Shown in pieces: positions 45,465 to 54,620 of a stretch of DNA of 64,000 nucleotides; within the stretch, counting starts at the first letter, position 1; every line of letters begins with the position of its first letter. The stretch is from an uncultured Desulfobulbaceae bacterium (GTDB lineage: Bacteria; Desulfobacterota; Desulfobulbia; Desulfobulbales; BM004), in assembly GCA_947259115.1 (NCBI GenBank), contig CAMYKS010000021.1:1-64000 (forward strand). Reading direction: 5' to 3'. The notes under the pieces were generated by a model. The model did no database searches. It saw only the letters and a list, made by a program, of their open reading frames with translations, and was not told where the DNA came from. The translations under genes were made by a program, and so were the position numbers.

Positions 45465-46303
45465 TAAGCAGAATAGCAGGCAGGGAAGCAGTACAGAAAA
45501 AGGGCTGGCTTAAGACCCAGAAATGGCTGCTGCGGCGGCGTGTCTCGCAGCTTGGCATCCTGGGCTTATTCCTGCTTGGCCCTCTTGCTGGGATTTGGAT
45601 TGTCAGGGGCAGTTTCTCCGCCAGCAAGACCCTGGGAGTGCTGCCGCTCACGGATCCTCTGATAATTCTGCAGTCGTTTATGACCGGGCATACAGTTGCG
45701 GCTAAAGCCCTGATCGGTGCGCTGATAGTAGTTGTATTTTATGCAATGATCGGTGGCAGGGTTTACTGCAGCTGGGCCTGCCCGGTAAACATGATAACCG
45801 ATGGAGCAGCCTGGCTGAACCGGCGCCTGGATCTTAAAAAAAGTTTAAGCATGAGCAGGTTGATCCGTTACTGGCTGTTAGCTGCAATTCTGGTGTTAGC
45901 TTCATTAACAGGCGCCATTGTCTGGGAGTGGGTGAACCCCATCACCATTTTTCAGCGGGGCCTTCTCTTTGGTATGGGGCTCGGTTGGTTCCTGGTGGCA
46001 GCTATTTTAATTTTCGATACATTTGTGGTCCGTCGCGGTTGGTGCGGACATCTTTGTCCTGTGGGTGCTTTTTACAGTCTTCTGGGATTTGCTTCCATTC
46101 TGCGTGTGAAGGCCAAGCAACGTGAACAATGCACCGATTGTATGGATTGTTTCACCGTATGTCCCGAATCTCATGTTATCCGGCCGGCCCTCAAGGGTGA
46201 TGCGCACAGCTCACCTGTGATTTTTTCCAATAACTGTATTAATTGTGGGCGGTGCATTGATATCTGCCCTCAGAATGTATTTCGTTTTTCAAAACGTTTC
46301 TAA
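45461..46303 (+). CDS. napH: NapH, membrane polyferredoxin quinol dehydrogenase
   Basis: 280 residues with four TM helices (about 28-46, 74-95, 136-160, 170-190), two CxxxCP motifs in the membrane (CSWACPV, CGHLCPVG) and two C-terminal [4Fe-4S] clusters (CTDCMDCFTVC, CINCGRCIDIC). It oxidises menaquinol together with NapG; no napC is present in the window. Confidence 0.95.
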   Translation: MISRIAGREAVQKKGWLKTQKWLLRRRVSQLGILGLFLLGPLAGIWIVRGSFSASKTLGVLPLTDPLIILQSFMTGHTVAAKALIGALIVVVFYAMIGGRVYCSWACPVNMITDGAAWLNRRLDLKKSLSMSRLIRYWLLAAILVLASLTGAIVWEWVNPITIFQRGLLFGMGLGWFLVAAILIFDTFVVRRGWCGHLCPVGAFYSLLGFASILRVKAKQREQCTDCMDCFTVCPESHVIRPALKGDAHSSPVIFSNNCINCGRCIDICPQNVFRFSKRF

Positions 46304-46316
46304 TGGAGGTAGTGAC

Positions 46317-46733
46317 ATGAAAAAGATAATTTCCCCCCTTTTACTGCTGGTATTTGTTTTTGCTTGTACCACATCCGGGAACAAGGAAGTAAAATCGCTG
46401 CGTGGAGATGTTGCCTTACCTGCCGGATCGAATCCCCCGGTAGGCATGGACTGGCAGCCTCAAGATTCATCGGTCCCCAGGACGTTTGTGCATCAGCCGC
46501 CGCTTATCCCCCATGATGTGGCTGAATATAGTATTACAACTGCGCAAAACGATTGTCTGGACTGCCACGGGGAGGAAGATTCTGATGCCCCAATGCCCTT
46601 TACGACCCATTATCTTGACCGGGATGGGAAAGCTGCGGATAATGTCTCAGCCCGCTGGTATTTCTGTACACAATGCCATGTGGGACAGGTGGATGTCCAA
46701 CCTTTGGTTGAAAATACTTTTAAGACAAAATAA
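46317..46733 (+). CDS. napB: NapB, diheme cytochrome c subunit of nitrate reductase
   Basis: 138 residues from the ATG at 46317 (GGAGGTAGTGAC). Signal is lipoprotein-like (LLLVFVFAC|TT). Two heme c motifs, CLDCH and CTQCH, with conserved HQPPLIPH and FTTHY histidine positions for axial ligation. It passes electrons to NapA. An earlier ATG at 46245 overlaps napH and is not used. Confidence 0.93.
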   Translation: MKKIISPLLLLVFVFACTTSGNKEVKSLRGDVALPAGSNPPVGMDWQPQDSSVPRTFVHQPPLIPHDVAEYSITTAQNDCLDCHGEEDSDAPMPFTTHYLDRDGKAADNVSARWYFCTQCHVGQVDVQPLVENTFKTK

Positions 46734-46743
46734 GATTTGGTAC

Positions 46744-46772
46744 TTGACATGTAAAAATGGTACACATATAGA
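46744..46772 (+). promoter_or_regulatory. Sigma-70 promoter of the moa-moe operon
   Basis: TTGACA (46744-46749), a 17-base spacer and TATAGA (46767-46772); transcription would start just before the riboswitch. Confidence 0.8.
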
Positions 46773-46778
46773 ACGTTA

Positions 46779-46870
46779 ATCAAAACTCCGAGCCAAAAGG
46801 TCTACGTCGTAAACGATATGGTCTGAGGCCGATAGGGTGTGGCTGGAAACAACCATGCCTCCCGTGTTTG
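46779..46870 (+). ncRNA. Molybdenum-cofactor (Moco) riboswitch
   Basis: The 5' leader of moaA carries the hallmark blocks CTCCGAGCC near the start, GGCTGGAAACAACC near the end and ATGCCTCCCG just before the ribosome site, as in the Moco RNA motif. It would reduce moa expression when cofactor is plentiful; placement directly before AAGGAG suggests translational control. Confidence 0.8.
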
Positions 46871-46883
46871 GAAAGGAGTAGTA

Positions 46884-47903
46884 ATGACAATACGTCATAC
46901 AAAATCTACAGGCCCCAATTCAGATATAAACCTTCTGGATAATCACGACAGACGGATCACTTACCTGCGTTTGTCCATCACCGACCGTTGCAACCTGCGC
47001 TGCCGCTATTGCCGCCCGGAAGAGGGAGTCCCCTTTATCCCCCATGAGGAAATTCTCCGTTTTGAAGAACTGGAGCGTCTTGTATCAATCTTTAGCGCTC
47101 TGGGCATAAACAAAGTTAGGTTGACAGGCGGTGAACCGTTTTCCAGGCGGGGCTTTCTGCCGTTTTTGACAAGACTGAGGAAGGTTGAAGGGATACAGTA
47201 TCTGCATATCACAACAAACGGTGTAAAAACAAAACGTTACCTTGATGAACTTGCGACAATTGGTCTAAACGGTATCAATCTCAGCCTTGACACCCTTGAC
47301 CACAAGAGATTCTGGAAAATCACCAGACGTGATTATCTTAAAGCCGTTCTGCAGACTATGCATGGCGTCCTTGCACGAAACATTCCCCTCAAAATTAACA
47401 GTGTAGTACTCAAAGACACCTCTGATGATGAGATTATCCAACTGGCCGGGTTGGCTCGTGATTTCCCCATCACCTTGCGGTTTATTGAAAGAATGCCGTT
47501 TTCAGGAACAATGCGGGCAGAAAAGCTTGAAAACGGCAATTTATCAAAGCGGCTGAAAAGAATTTTCCCGGCCATCGAAGAGTGTACTGCCGCCTTACCG
47601 ACCACAGCCCGCATTTTTTCGCTGCCGGAATACAAAGGCACAATTGGAATCATCCAGGGATATTCAAGACTTTTCTGTTCAACATGCAACAAGGTCCGCA
47701 TTACACCCACCGGCATGTTGAAAACCTGTCTGTATGACAACGGGGTGCTTGATTTAAAAAAGATGCTGCGTACAGGATCAGACGATAAGGAAATTGAATC
47801 CGCCATTCTCAGTTGCCTGCAAAAACGCTGCATAAACGGCCATGAGGCAGAACTCCTTGCCAAACGGTCCGCAGAACCGTCCATGGCCAGTATCGGCGGC
47901 TAG
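46884..47903 (+). CDS. moaA: MoaA, GTP 3',8-cyclase
   Basis: 339 residues from the ATG at 46884 (AAGGAGTAGTA); the longer frame begins inside the riboswitch. Radical SAM CxxxCxxC in ITDRCNLRCRYCRPEEG; VRLTGGEPFSRRG; second cluster in the C-terminal CSTCNKVRITPTGMLKTCLY; conserved terminal Gly-Gly. First step of molybdopterin synthesis, converting GTP to 3',8-cyclo-H2GTP. Confidence 0.96.
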   Translation: MTIRHTKSTGPNSDINLLDNHDRRITYLRLSITDRCNLRCRYCRPEEGVPFIPHEEILRFEELERLVSIFSALGINKVRLTGGEPFSRRGFLPFLTRLRKVEGIQYLHITTNGVKTKRYLDELATIGLNGINLSLDTLDHKRFWKITRRDYLKAVLQTMHGVLARNIPLKINSVVLKDTSDDEIIQLAGLARDFPITLRFIERMPFSGTMRAEKLENGNLSKRLKRIFPAIEECTAALPTTARIFSLPEYKGTIGIIQGYSRLFCSTCNKVRITPTGMLKTCLYDNGVLDLKKMLRTGSDDKEIESAILSCLQKRCINGHEAELLAKRSAEPSMASIGG

Positions 47904-47966
47904 GGTTTCTATAAATAAATGTATTGCCTGTGTAGGAGATATCTGCAATGAAGGAGAGTGTAACCT

Positions 47967-48890
47967 ATGATTGATGTGAGTCCCAAATTTAACTCATTAC
48001 GCTATGCCTTAGCCGAGGGGTTTCTCTACGGCAAACAGGAAACCCTGCAGAGGGTGTTTGATAAAACCGTGCCTAAGGGAGATGTGACCGAGGTTGCGCG
48101 GGCTGCAGGGATACACGCGGCAAAGCGCTGTGCAGACTGGATAACCTTCTGTCATCCGATTCCCCTTGACTGGGTGGAAGTAAAGCTTGAACCGGATAAT
48201 GATAAAATTAAGGTCAGGGCTGAGGTCCGCTCAGTCTGGAAGACAGGCGTTGAGATGGAGGCAATCACTGCTGTATCGGCAGCGCTCTTAAATGCCTACG
48301 ATATGCTCAAACCCCTGGACGATTCCCTTTCCTTCGGTGATATCCGAGTGGTCAGAAAAAAAGGCGGCAAAAGCGATTTTTCCGATTCTTTTAAAAAGGA
48401 TTTAAAAACGGCGATCCTGGTATTATCGGATTCCACCCATGCAGGGAAGAGAAAGGATAAATCCGGTAAAATAATTCAGGAGTTTCTTGCGGATAAACCT
48501 GTTCAGGTTGGTTTTTATGAAGTACTCCCCGATGACAAGGAAATAATAGCAGAAAGGCTGCGGCAACTGGTGGATGCTGAAAAGGTAAAGCTGATTTTTA
48601 CCACAGGCGGTACAGGTCTGGGCCCCAGAGACGTAACACCGGAAGCCACACTGGCTGTCATTGACCGCTCAGTGCCCGGCATTGTCGAGGCCATCAGGAG
48701 CTATGGCAAGGACCGCACCCCCTTTGCCATGCTGTCGCGCGGTGAGGCAGGGGTCAGGAAGGATAGCGTTATAATCAACCTGCCCGGCAGTTCCAAGGGC
48801 GCCGTTGAAAGTCTGCAGGCGCTTTTTCCCGGACTTCTGCACATCTTCCCCATGATGCAGGGCAAAGGTCATGAGAAAACAAGAAAATGA
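47967..48890 (+). CDS. MoaC-MogA/MoaB bifunctional fusion
   Basis: 307 residues. The N-terminal half (about 1-150) is MoaC, cyclic pyranopterin monophosphate synthase: KRCADWITFCHPIPLDWVEV and VEMEAITAVSAALLNAYDML. The C-terminal half (about 160-305) is a MogA/MoaB-type molybdopterin adenylyltransferase: VKLIFTTGGTGLGPRDVTPE and RDSV..IINLPGSSKGA. It thus joins an early and a late step of cofactor synthesis. moeA begins within its last 20 bases. Confidence 0.92.
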   Translation: MIDVSPKFNSLRYALAEGFLYGKQETLQRVFDKTVPKGDVTEVARAAGIHAAKRCADWITFCHPIPLDWVEVKLEPDNDKIKVRAEVRSVWKTGVEMEAITAVSAALLNAYDMLKPLDDSLSFGDIRVVRKKGGKSDFSDSFKKDLKTAILVLSDSTHAGKRKDKSGKIIQEFLADKPVQVGFYEVLPDDKEIIAERLRQLVDAEKVKLIFTTGGTGLGPRDVTPEATLAVIDRSVPGIVEAIRSYGKDRTPFAMLSRGEAGVRKDSVIINLPGSSKGAVESLQALFPGLLHIFPMMQGKGHEKTRK

Positions 48891-50112
48891 CAAAACCGAA
48901 ATGATTTCAATCCAAGAGGCGCTGCAGATACTGCAGGAAAATCTGCCGGAAGCTCGGGTTGATACCGTTGACCTTCCAGATGCCCATGGCAGGTATCTGG
49001 CAGAATCCATAGCAGCTCCTGAACCGTCGCCGCGCTATACCAATTCTGCCATGGACGGCTATGCACTGCGCTGGTCCGATGTCATGGATGCTTCGCATGA
49101 AAACCCTGTTACGCTTAAAGTTATTGGTGAAAGCAGGGCCGGACTGCCTTATGGCAGTGAGATCAACAACAACGAAGCAGTGCATATCAGCACCGGGGCC
49201 ATGCTGCCCCCCGGGGCAGATACGGTTGTCAGGGTGGAGGATACCCGCAAGCCGAGTGATGCTGCAGTGGAAATCCTGGCTGTCCGCTGCCAGGGTCAGG
49301 ATGTGCGCTATGAAGGTGAGGAGTTCTGCTCCGGTGATGAGCTGCTCACTGCCGGCACAAAACTTTGCGCCCCCCAGCTTGCTCTTCTGGCCACTATCGG
49401 TCAGCAGCAGATAAAGGTTTTCTCCCCTCCCAAAGTCTCAATACTGGTCACCGGTTCTGAGTTGGCCTCTGTCGCGGACAAGGAGATTAAATCATATCAG
49501 ATCCGTGATTCCAATTCCATCATGCTGAAGACCGCTTTGCAGGAGGCAGGTGCAACAGTGGAATCGTGTAAAAATGTTGTAGATGAACTACAGGCAACAG
49601 TTGCTGCAATCAATAAAGCGGTTTCCCAGGGAGTGAATTTTATCCTCTGCTCCGGCGGCATTTCCGTGGGGGAACACGACCATGTGAAGGAGGCTGCTGA
49701 AACAGTCGGGTTTAAAGAGCTGTTCTGGCGGATCAGGCAGAAGCCGGGAAAACCATTATTTGCAGCGCAAAAGGACTCCACATATCTCTTTGGCTTACCG
49801 GGCAATCCTGTTTCCGCTTATATGTGCTTTGCCCATTACATCAGGCCCCTGCTTTTTACTATGCGTGGGCGGGGCATGACATGGAATACGATCACTGCAG
49901 TGGCGGGTGGAGAAATTGCCAACACGGGTAAAAGAACAAATTTTATCAGGGTGAAACTTGAAAAGAATCAGGGGCAGTTGCCCCGGATTATCGATATCAA
50001 AAAGCAGGGATCACACATGTTGAGTTCAATCGTGAACGCTGATGGATATATCATTTTGGAACCTGGCGCAACTGTTCAGCCCGGTGATACGCTAAATGTA
50101 TTTTTATTTTAG
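48871..50112 (+). CDS. moeA: MoeA, molybdenum insertase
   Basis: 413 residues. TVDLPDAHGRYLAESIAAPE and TNSAMDGYALR near the N-terminus, HISTGAMLPPGADTVVRVED, and the MoCF-like domain with SGGISVGEHDHV and FGLPGNPVSAY. Incorporates molybdate into adenylylated molybdopterin. Start at 48871 overlaps the previous gene (AAAGG upstream); the ATG at 48901 is an alternative. Confidence 0.94.
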   Translation: MRKQENDKTEMISIQEALQILQENLPEARVDTVDLPDAHGRYLAESIAAPEPSPRYTNSAMDGYALRWSDVMDASHENPVTLKVIGESRAGLPYGSEINNNEAVHISTGAMLPPGADTVVRVEDTRKPSDAAVEILAVRCQGQDVRYEGEEFCSGDELLTAGTKLCAPQLALLATIGQQQIKVFSPPKVSILVTGSELASVADKEIKSYQIRDSNSIMLKTALQEAGATVESCKNVVDELQATVAAINKAVSQGVNFILCSGGISVGEHDHVKEAAETVGFKELFWRIRQKPGKPLFAAQKDSTYLFGLPGNPVSAYMCFAHYIRPLLFTMRGRGMTWNTITAVAGGEIANTGKRTNFIRVKLEKNQGQLPRIIDIKKQGSHMLSSIVNADGYIILEPGATVQPGDTLNVFLF

Positions 50113-50123
50113 GGAGCAGCAGC

Positions 50124-50558
50124 ATGGCTTATATAGAAGCGGTTTGTCTAAGTCGTAAGAAAGGAATTGTAAAAAAAGAGCAGGACCAGGTTGTGGTCCG
50201 TGAAAATTGGGGCATTGAGGGCGATGCCCATGCAGGAGACTGGCACAGGCAGATTTCACTGCTTGCCGGCGAGTCCATTGATGGAGTCAAAGAAGTTTTG
50301 CCGACCCTTAAGAACGGGGCATTTGCGGAAAATATCATCACCCGGGGATTAGATCTGAACAGCCTGAAGATAGGCGACCGGTTGCAGATAGGTGATACGG
50401 TCATTCTGGAAATTACCCAGATCGGCAAGGAATGCCACAACAGCGGCTGTGCCATAAAAAAAGCCACCGGTGACTGCATCATGCCCAGAGAAGGAATTTT
50501 TGCCCAGGTAATTCACGGCGGCACCCTGACAAAAGAACAGGAGATTAGATTTATTTAG
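50124..50558 (+). CDS. MOSC-domain protein (molybdenum cofactor-related)
   Basis: 144 residues with the MOSC fold: GDAHAGDWHRQISLLAG, AENIITRGLDL and the conserved cysteine region GKECHNSGCAIKKATG. MOSC proteins bind or sulfurate molybdenum cofactors. It starts 11 bases after moeA and closes the Moco operon. Confidence 0.9.
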   Translation: MAYIEAVCLSRKKGIVKKEQDQVVVRENWGIEGDAHAGDWHRQISLLAGESIDGVKEVLPTLKNGAFAENIITRGLDLNSLKIGDRLQIGDTVILEITQIGKECHNSGCAIKKATGDCIMPREGIFAQVIHGGTLTKEQEIRFI

Positions 50559-50876
50559 TTTGGGGATAAAAACGAATTAAATTAAGACTTGTAAAGATAT
50601 TTCACCATGACTGAAAAATTACCATGGACTTTGTATCAAATTAAATAACTTATCTATCCTTGCCATACTGTTAAGTCCTGTTGTTGCCCATTTTTTATAA
50701 TCAATCCCTTCCTGAAAGACAAATCTTGTGTTTGCCGCTTTAATATATTTATATCTTCTTTTTAGCGGGCGTGTATTTTTTTTAAAATTAAATACAATGG
50801 CAATGTTTTAGCCATATATCAATATTTGAAATTGGCGCTCAAATATTTATAATCTGCAAATTCATTAGAGGAGAAA
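50559..50876. other. AT-rich intergenic region
   Basis: No gene found. A TGGCAATGTTTTAGCC hairpin lies near 50798; it resembles a sigma-54 site but matches poorly. Confidence 0.3.
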
Positions 50877-51500
50877 ATGAAAGACATAAGAATAAAAGTG
50901 AAACAGATATTTTTTTTGGTTGGATTCACACTGGCCGCTTTAACCCTGCATCCTTTTAAGATAACTGCCGCTTCCGAACCAGAGTATAAATCGAAATATA
51001 TTGGACAGGAAAAAAGAGATATTAAAAGTTTATCAAATGAAGATATCAAAGAATTAAGAACCGGAGCAGGCTGGGGCCTGGCGAAAGCTGCTGAACTAAA
51101 TGGACTTCCTGGTCCTAAGCATATTTTGGAGATGAAAAAAGAGATCGAATTGACTGCCGATCAAGAAAAAATGGTAATTGATTTGTACAGGAACATGAAT
51201 AAAGAGGCTATAGAATTGGGCTATAAACTGATTGAGTATGAGAAGGAGTTGAATAGTAGATTTGCTGAAAGGAATATTGACGAGAAAATTCTAGATGACT
51301 TGCTGGAAAAAATATCAGAAACATACAAAGCCTTACGCTTTACTCATTTATCTGCACACCTGAAGACCCCAAGTATCCTGACAGAAAGCCAGATTAACAT
51401 ATACAATAAATTACGAGGCTACTCATCTGCTAATCCTTGTGTGAATATCCCCAAAGGTCATGATCCGGTAATGTGGCGTAAACATAATAACTGCAATTAA
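50877..51500 (+). CDS. Secreted Spy/CpxP-like protein
   Basis: 207 residues with a signal peptide (about 10-33). The segment LNGLPGPKHILEMKKEIELT and TADQEKMVIDLYRNMNKE matches the LTxxQ-type helical Spy/CpxP family of periplasmic chaperones and metal-stress proteins. Cysteines appear only near the C-terminus. AT-rich codon use compared with the Moco operon. Ribosome site AGAGGAGAAA. Confidence 0.65.
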   Translation: MKDIRIKVKQIFFLVGFTLAALTLHPFKITAASEPEYKSKYIGQEKRDIKSLSNEDIKELRTGAGWGLAKAAELNGLPGPKHILEMKKEIELTADQEKMVIDLYRNMNKEAIELGYKLIEYEKELNSRFAERNIDEKILDDLLEKISETYKALRFTHLSAHLKTPSILTESQINIYNKLRGYSSANPCVNIPKGHDPVMWRKHNNCN

Positions 51501-51527
51501 TTGCATATTTATTTGGTTAAAGACGAT

Positions 51528-51542
51528 AACTGATATTGTTAA
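51528..51542. repeat. Short repeat flanking a small gene, copy 1
   Basis: AACTGATATTGTTAA; 41 bp later ACAATATGGCAAG follows. The same two blocks with the same spacing recur at 52061. Confidence 0.5.
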
Positions 51543-51627
51543 ACGACCTTGGCGTAAAATTACCACATACAATATGGCAAGGATTTTTAAATAGATAAAT
51601 TCAACAACTAGGTAAGAATAATTTAGT

Positions 51628-52059
51628 ATGTGTTACTCCTTGTATCTTTAAACCAGTGGTCCCGAAGACCTAAGTCTTCATGATACTGAATTGGTGAAAT
51701 TTGATAAATATCAAGGAGAAAAAAAAGACCCTACAGCAGAATCACTTAGTTATCCGGATAAATGGTTTGTTGGGTCGAAAGCTGGCTGTAGTTGTACATT
51801 TAGACATACCATGTCACCTGAACTCGGATTTAGTGAACCAGTTGACTGGTATAAAGAAGAGCAGGATGAAGTGGATGCAACTATAAACCTTTATGAAATT
51901 ATAAGTACCTTGGTAGCTGATGGTCACCACGTTGACTGTATTGACAGTTGGGCAGGCACAAAAAACGAGACCCAAAAAACTATCGAGGTTTCATTAGCGA
52001 AAGTACCATCAAAAGCATTTCGTTTGTATGAAAATTATAAGTTTATAATCACTAAATAA
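51628..52059 (+). CDS. Hypothetical protein, possibly with an in-frame stop near its start
   Basis: The ATG at 51628 opens MCYSLYL followed by an in-frame TAA (51649-51651), after which the frame continues with protein-like sequence; translation may instead start at the GTG at 51691 (122 residues). Visible: SYPDKWFVGSKAGCSCTFRH, GFSEPVDWYKEEQDEVDA and DGHHVDCIDSWAG, a globular cysteine/histidine-containing protein without signal or TM. Not recognised. It lies between the two short repeats in AT-rich DNA. Either the first seven codons are chance or this is a gene inactivated by a nonsense mutation. Confidence 0.5.
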
Positions 52060-52060
52060 C

Positions 52061-52075
52061 AACTGATATTGTTAA
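52061..52075. repeat. Short repeat flanking a small gene, copy 2
   Basis: AACTGATATTGTTAA followed 41 bp later by ACAATGGCAAG. A looser third copy (AACTGGTATTGTTAG) sits at 63602. Confidence 0.5.
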
Positions 52076-52239
52076 CTGAAAATGCCCTGTAATGGGGCTA
52101 AACAATGGCAAGCAATCGCAACTTTTGATATGTAGCTTTAAGGCATAATGAATGTATGTCTTCCTTTTGTTTTGTCTATTCAAATAGCAGATCAAAATTA
52201 GATGCCTTCAGTAGTTCCACTTCTATAGAATTATCCCTC

Positions 52240-52266
52240 TTGACAATAATAATTCTCATTATTATC
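52240..52266 (+). promoter_or_regulatory. Possible Fur-like operator over a -35 element
   Basis: TTGACA at 52240 overlaps the inverted repeat ATAATAAT-TCTC-ATTATTAT (52246-52265), similar to AT-rich Fur boxes. It is about 100 bases before the next gene. Confidence 0.35.
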
Positions 52267-52369
52267 ACTTTTAGAAAGAGCTATTCATTGATATGATTTT
52301 TGGGATGACTTCCTGCTTTCCCAGAATGCTCATCCTGATCGAATGTTTTTTATTGAGGAGGTGATCAGT

Positions 52370-54271
52370 ATGCGTATTTTCAAAATATTATTATTTTTAC
52401 TTTTCATATTCTCTATTCCGTTCATCGTGCAAGCGGGTTTCCTGGATAATGTAATGAATAAGGCCAAGCAGGCTGCTGGTGATACGTATGACAAAACACT
52501 CGAATCGGTTAAAGGTGAAGATAACCCTGAACAGCCGCCTGAAAGTCAAAAAGGTAGTACCTCGACAATTAAAACGATCGGTACTAACACGATCACTATC
52601 GCTGATATCCCCAATGGGCGTAGACCTGCAACATATGCTTCTCTGGGAATGGCTCGTCTGCTTTATGACCAGGGTTGGTTGACCGAAAAGAATTTACTCA
52701 AGACGACAGAGCTTTCCATCGGATGCCAGCAGTTTTTTCTCAAATATGGCGGAGTGCGCGGCAATGGCTGCATGGGTGAATACCTGGAAACCGATAATAC
52801 GTTATACAAAATCAGGCTTGCGCCGGTTTTCAGTGATCAAGAGATTGAAGGACGCAACCCGCAATTTGCGGCCAAGGAATTAAAGGACCGTATGAAACCG
52901 GCGCTGCTGAAACTCGCCCAGCATTTACCTCCCGAGTTTGGCGACACGGTGGGTTGGCGCGGCAGCTATGATTTCGATAATGGCGTGCTCAATATAATAA
53001 TCAGCGGCTATGAGCAGGCTCCAAGAAACGTAGTAAATAAATTGCCCCAAAGCGTCTTGCATCTTGATCTCAGAAATCCGCGCCGGGCAAACTTCGAGGG
53101 CACAAAGGGTGAATATTATATAATGAAACCGTGGCTACCCCCAGTTTCTGGAGCTTATGCCCTGGCTTTTGACCGTGATCTCAATCAGGGACGTGTCGCC
53201 ATGCCGGCAACCAAGGCCGAAAAGCTCTTCAAAGACTCCTCAAAGAACTATGTGGGCGGGACAGCAGTGGTCGAATTCGCGGTCAATGCCACGGCAGGTG
53301 AAGCAGCAATTGCTACGCTGGAACAGGTCCGACTCCTATCCGCAGGAGAAAAAATTGATCTGGCCACAGTCAAACCTTTCATGACCATCCCGGATTCAGC
53401 GTTCCCCAAACTTGAGCCTCCCCCAAAAGAGACACAATCTGAAAAAAGCAAACAAAAGCAGGTTCCGGCTGTGCAATCTGTCACGACAACGAAAAACAAA
53501 TCTTTGGCAGCGGTCGAACCGGACCCGTTAATGCGTGTAAAACAGGGACAGGCATACGGGCCTGATATTGTCGGTCTGCAATTAGGAATTACACTGGATG
53601 AAGCAGATCAACTTGTTCGCAAACATAAGAAACCACGCAAAGTGATTGAAGGTGATCCACCGCGGCCTTTTACACGGGGGCGGGCGTATGTGCTTGAACC
53701 GGGAGACGAGGCAATATCGATGTTAACGCTTAAGTCACCTGCGGGTGAGCGTGTTGCAGGTTACATCCGTACCGTTTATTTTGATCAGGAGTCAGCACCT
53801 TCAGAAATTGCCTTAGGATCCTCGGTTGTAGAAAAATATGGAGTGCCGTCTTATCTTTATGAAGCCAAATCTTCGCATTTTGAACGTCGATGGCTGACGA
53901 ACTGGCAAGGTGAGAAAATAATGCAGGAGGATATCAACAGCGGGGCGATAGAAAAGTGCGAACGAGCTGCCAGGGCAGATTCAGGCCTAAAAACATGGCT
54001 TACGGGTGAAGGCAAACCATACCGGTGGTATTTGCCTGGTTCAGAAGTGAACTGGAATAGTCCATCAATATTGACACCCGGTGATCCTAAACGAACTAAG
54101 AAGATTAACTATTGTGGTCCTACGCTCATTGCGAAATTTCAGACCAACGCGGGGCAATTATACGGCCCCAGCCTGGATCTTCTTCTGTTTGATGGTGCAT
54201 GGATTATGGCTGCAGTCAAAGCGCAAAATGCAGCGGAAGCAGCGCAGGGAGCAACAGATATAAAGCTGTAA
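52370..54271 (+). CDS. Large secreted protein, unknown function
   Basis: 633 residues from the ATG at 52370, behind GAGGAGGTGATCAGT. Signal peptide about 1-19 (cleavage near VQAG). The first half resembles a beta-rich domain with paired cysteines (SIGCQQFFLKYGG, GNGCMGEY); a polar linker (about 355-385) follows, then a second domain (about 395-620) with GQAYGPDIVGLQLGITLDEA and two cysteines. No known motif recognised. Its AT-rich promoter suggests control by iron or another metal. Confidence 0.6.
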   Translation: MRIFKILLFLLFIFSIPFIVQAGFLDNVMNKAKQAAGDTYDKTLESVKGEDNPEQPPESQKGSTSTIKTIGTNTITIADIPNGRRPATYASLGMARLLYDQGWLTEKNLLKTTELSIGCQQFFLKYGGVRGNGCMGEYLETDNTLYKIRLAPVFSDQEIEGRNPQFAAKELKDRMKPALLKLAQHLPPEFGDTVGWRGSYDFDNGVLNIIISGYEQAPRNVVNKLPQSVLHLDLRNPRRANFEGTKGEYYIMKPWLPPVSGAYALAFDRDLNQGRVAMPATKAEKLFKDSSKNYVGGTAVVEFAVNATAGEAAIATLEQVRLLSAGEKIDLATVKPFMTIPDSAFPKLEPPPKETQSEKSKQKQVPAVQSVTTTKNKSLAAVEPDPLMRVKQGQAYGPDIVGLQLGITLDEADQLVRKHKKPRKVIEGDPPRPFTRGRAYVLEPGDEAISMLTLKSPAGERVAGYIRTVYFDQESAPSEIALGSSVVEKYGVPSYLYEAKSSHFERRWLTNWQGEKIMQEDINSGAIEKCERAARADSGLKTWLTGEGKPYRWYLPGSEVNWNSPSILTPGDPKRTKKINYCGPTLIAKFQTNAGQLYGPSLDLLLFDGAWIMAAVKAQNAAEAAQGATDIKL

Positions 54272-54620
54272 TGAAGTTAGTTGAGTAGATGAGCTAGAGG
54301 GAGGAGTCAGCGATGCCAAGAAACCAAACCTGTTGGCTTGCTCCTCTTCCCTCTAATTGTTTTGCATATAGCTGCAACCTATAAACTATCGACCAGTTCC
54401 AAAAAACAATCAACAATACATACTGTATGTTTCAATGGCCGACTTGCAAATGTCTGCTAGCCATTTACAATCTACTGTAAAATTCCAGATTTTAGATAGC
54501 CAGTATGAACTAAACCGCAGAGGGGGGATTGTCAGAATTCTTTAAAACCCACTTTCATGTATGTCAGAGCGAACCTGGTTTACTAAAATATAGTCGGACT
54601 TGTTTTGTTCTTCCTTTTTC
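54272..54620. other. Intergenic region with large hairpin
   Basis: TAGAGGGAGGAG (54295) pairs with CTCCTCTTCCCTCTA (54341-54355) around an inner GCCAA/TTGGC stem, probably a terminator between convergent genes. Nothing else recognised. Confidence 0.5.

Larger units (their letters stand above)
52060..52369. other. Intergenic region with repeat and Fur-like site
   Basis: Holds repeat copy 2 (52061-52075) and a promoter/operator candidate at 52240-52266. No coding sequence. Confidence 0.4.

Noticed and set aside
50797..50814. Sigma-54-like TGGCAATGTTTTAGCC
   Set aside because: Weak -12 element (TTAGC) and a self-complementary TGGC/GCCA, so a chance hairpin is more likely.
51528..52112. Integron attC sites around the small gene
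   Set aside because: The ends do not fit the RYYYAAC/GTTRRRY core pair convincingly and no integrase gene is visible.
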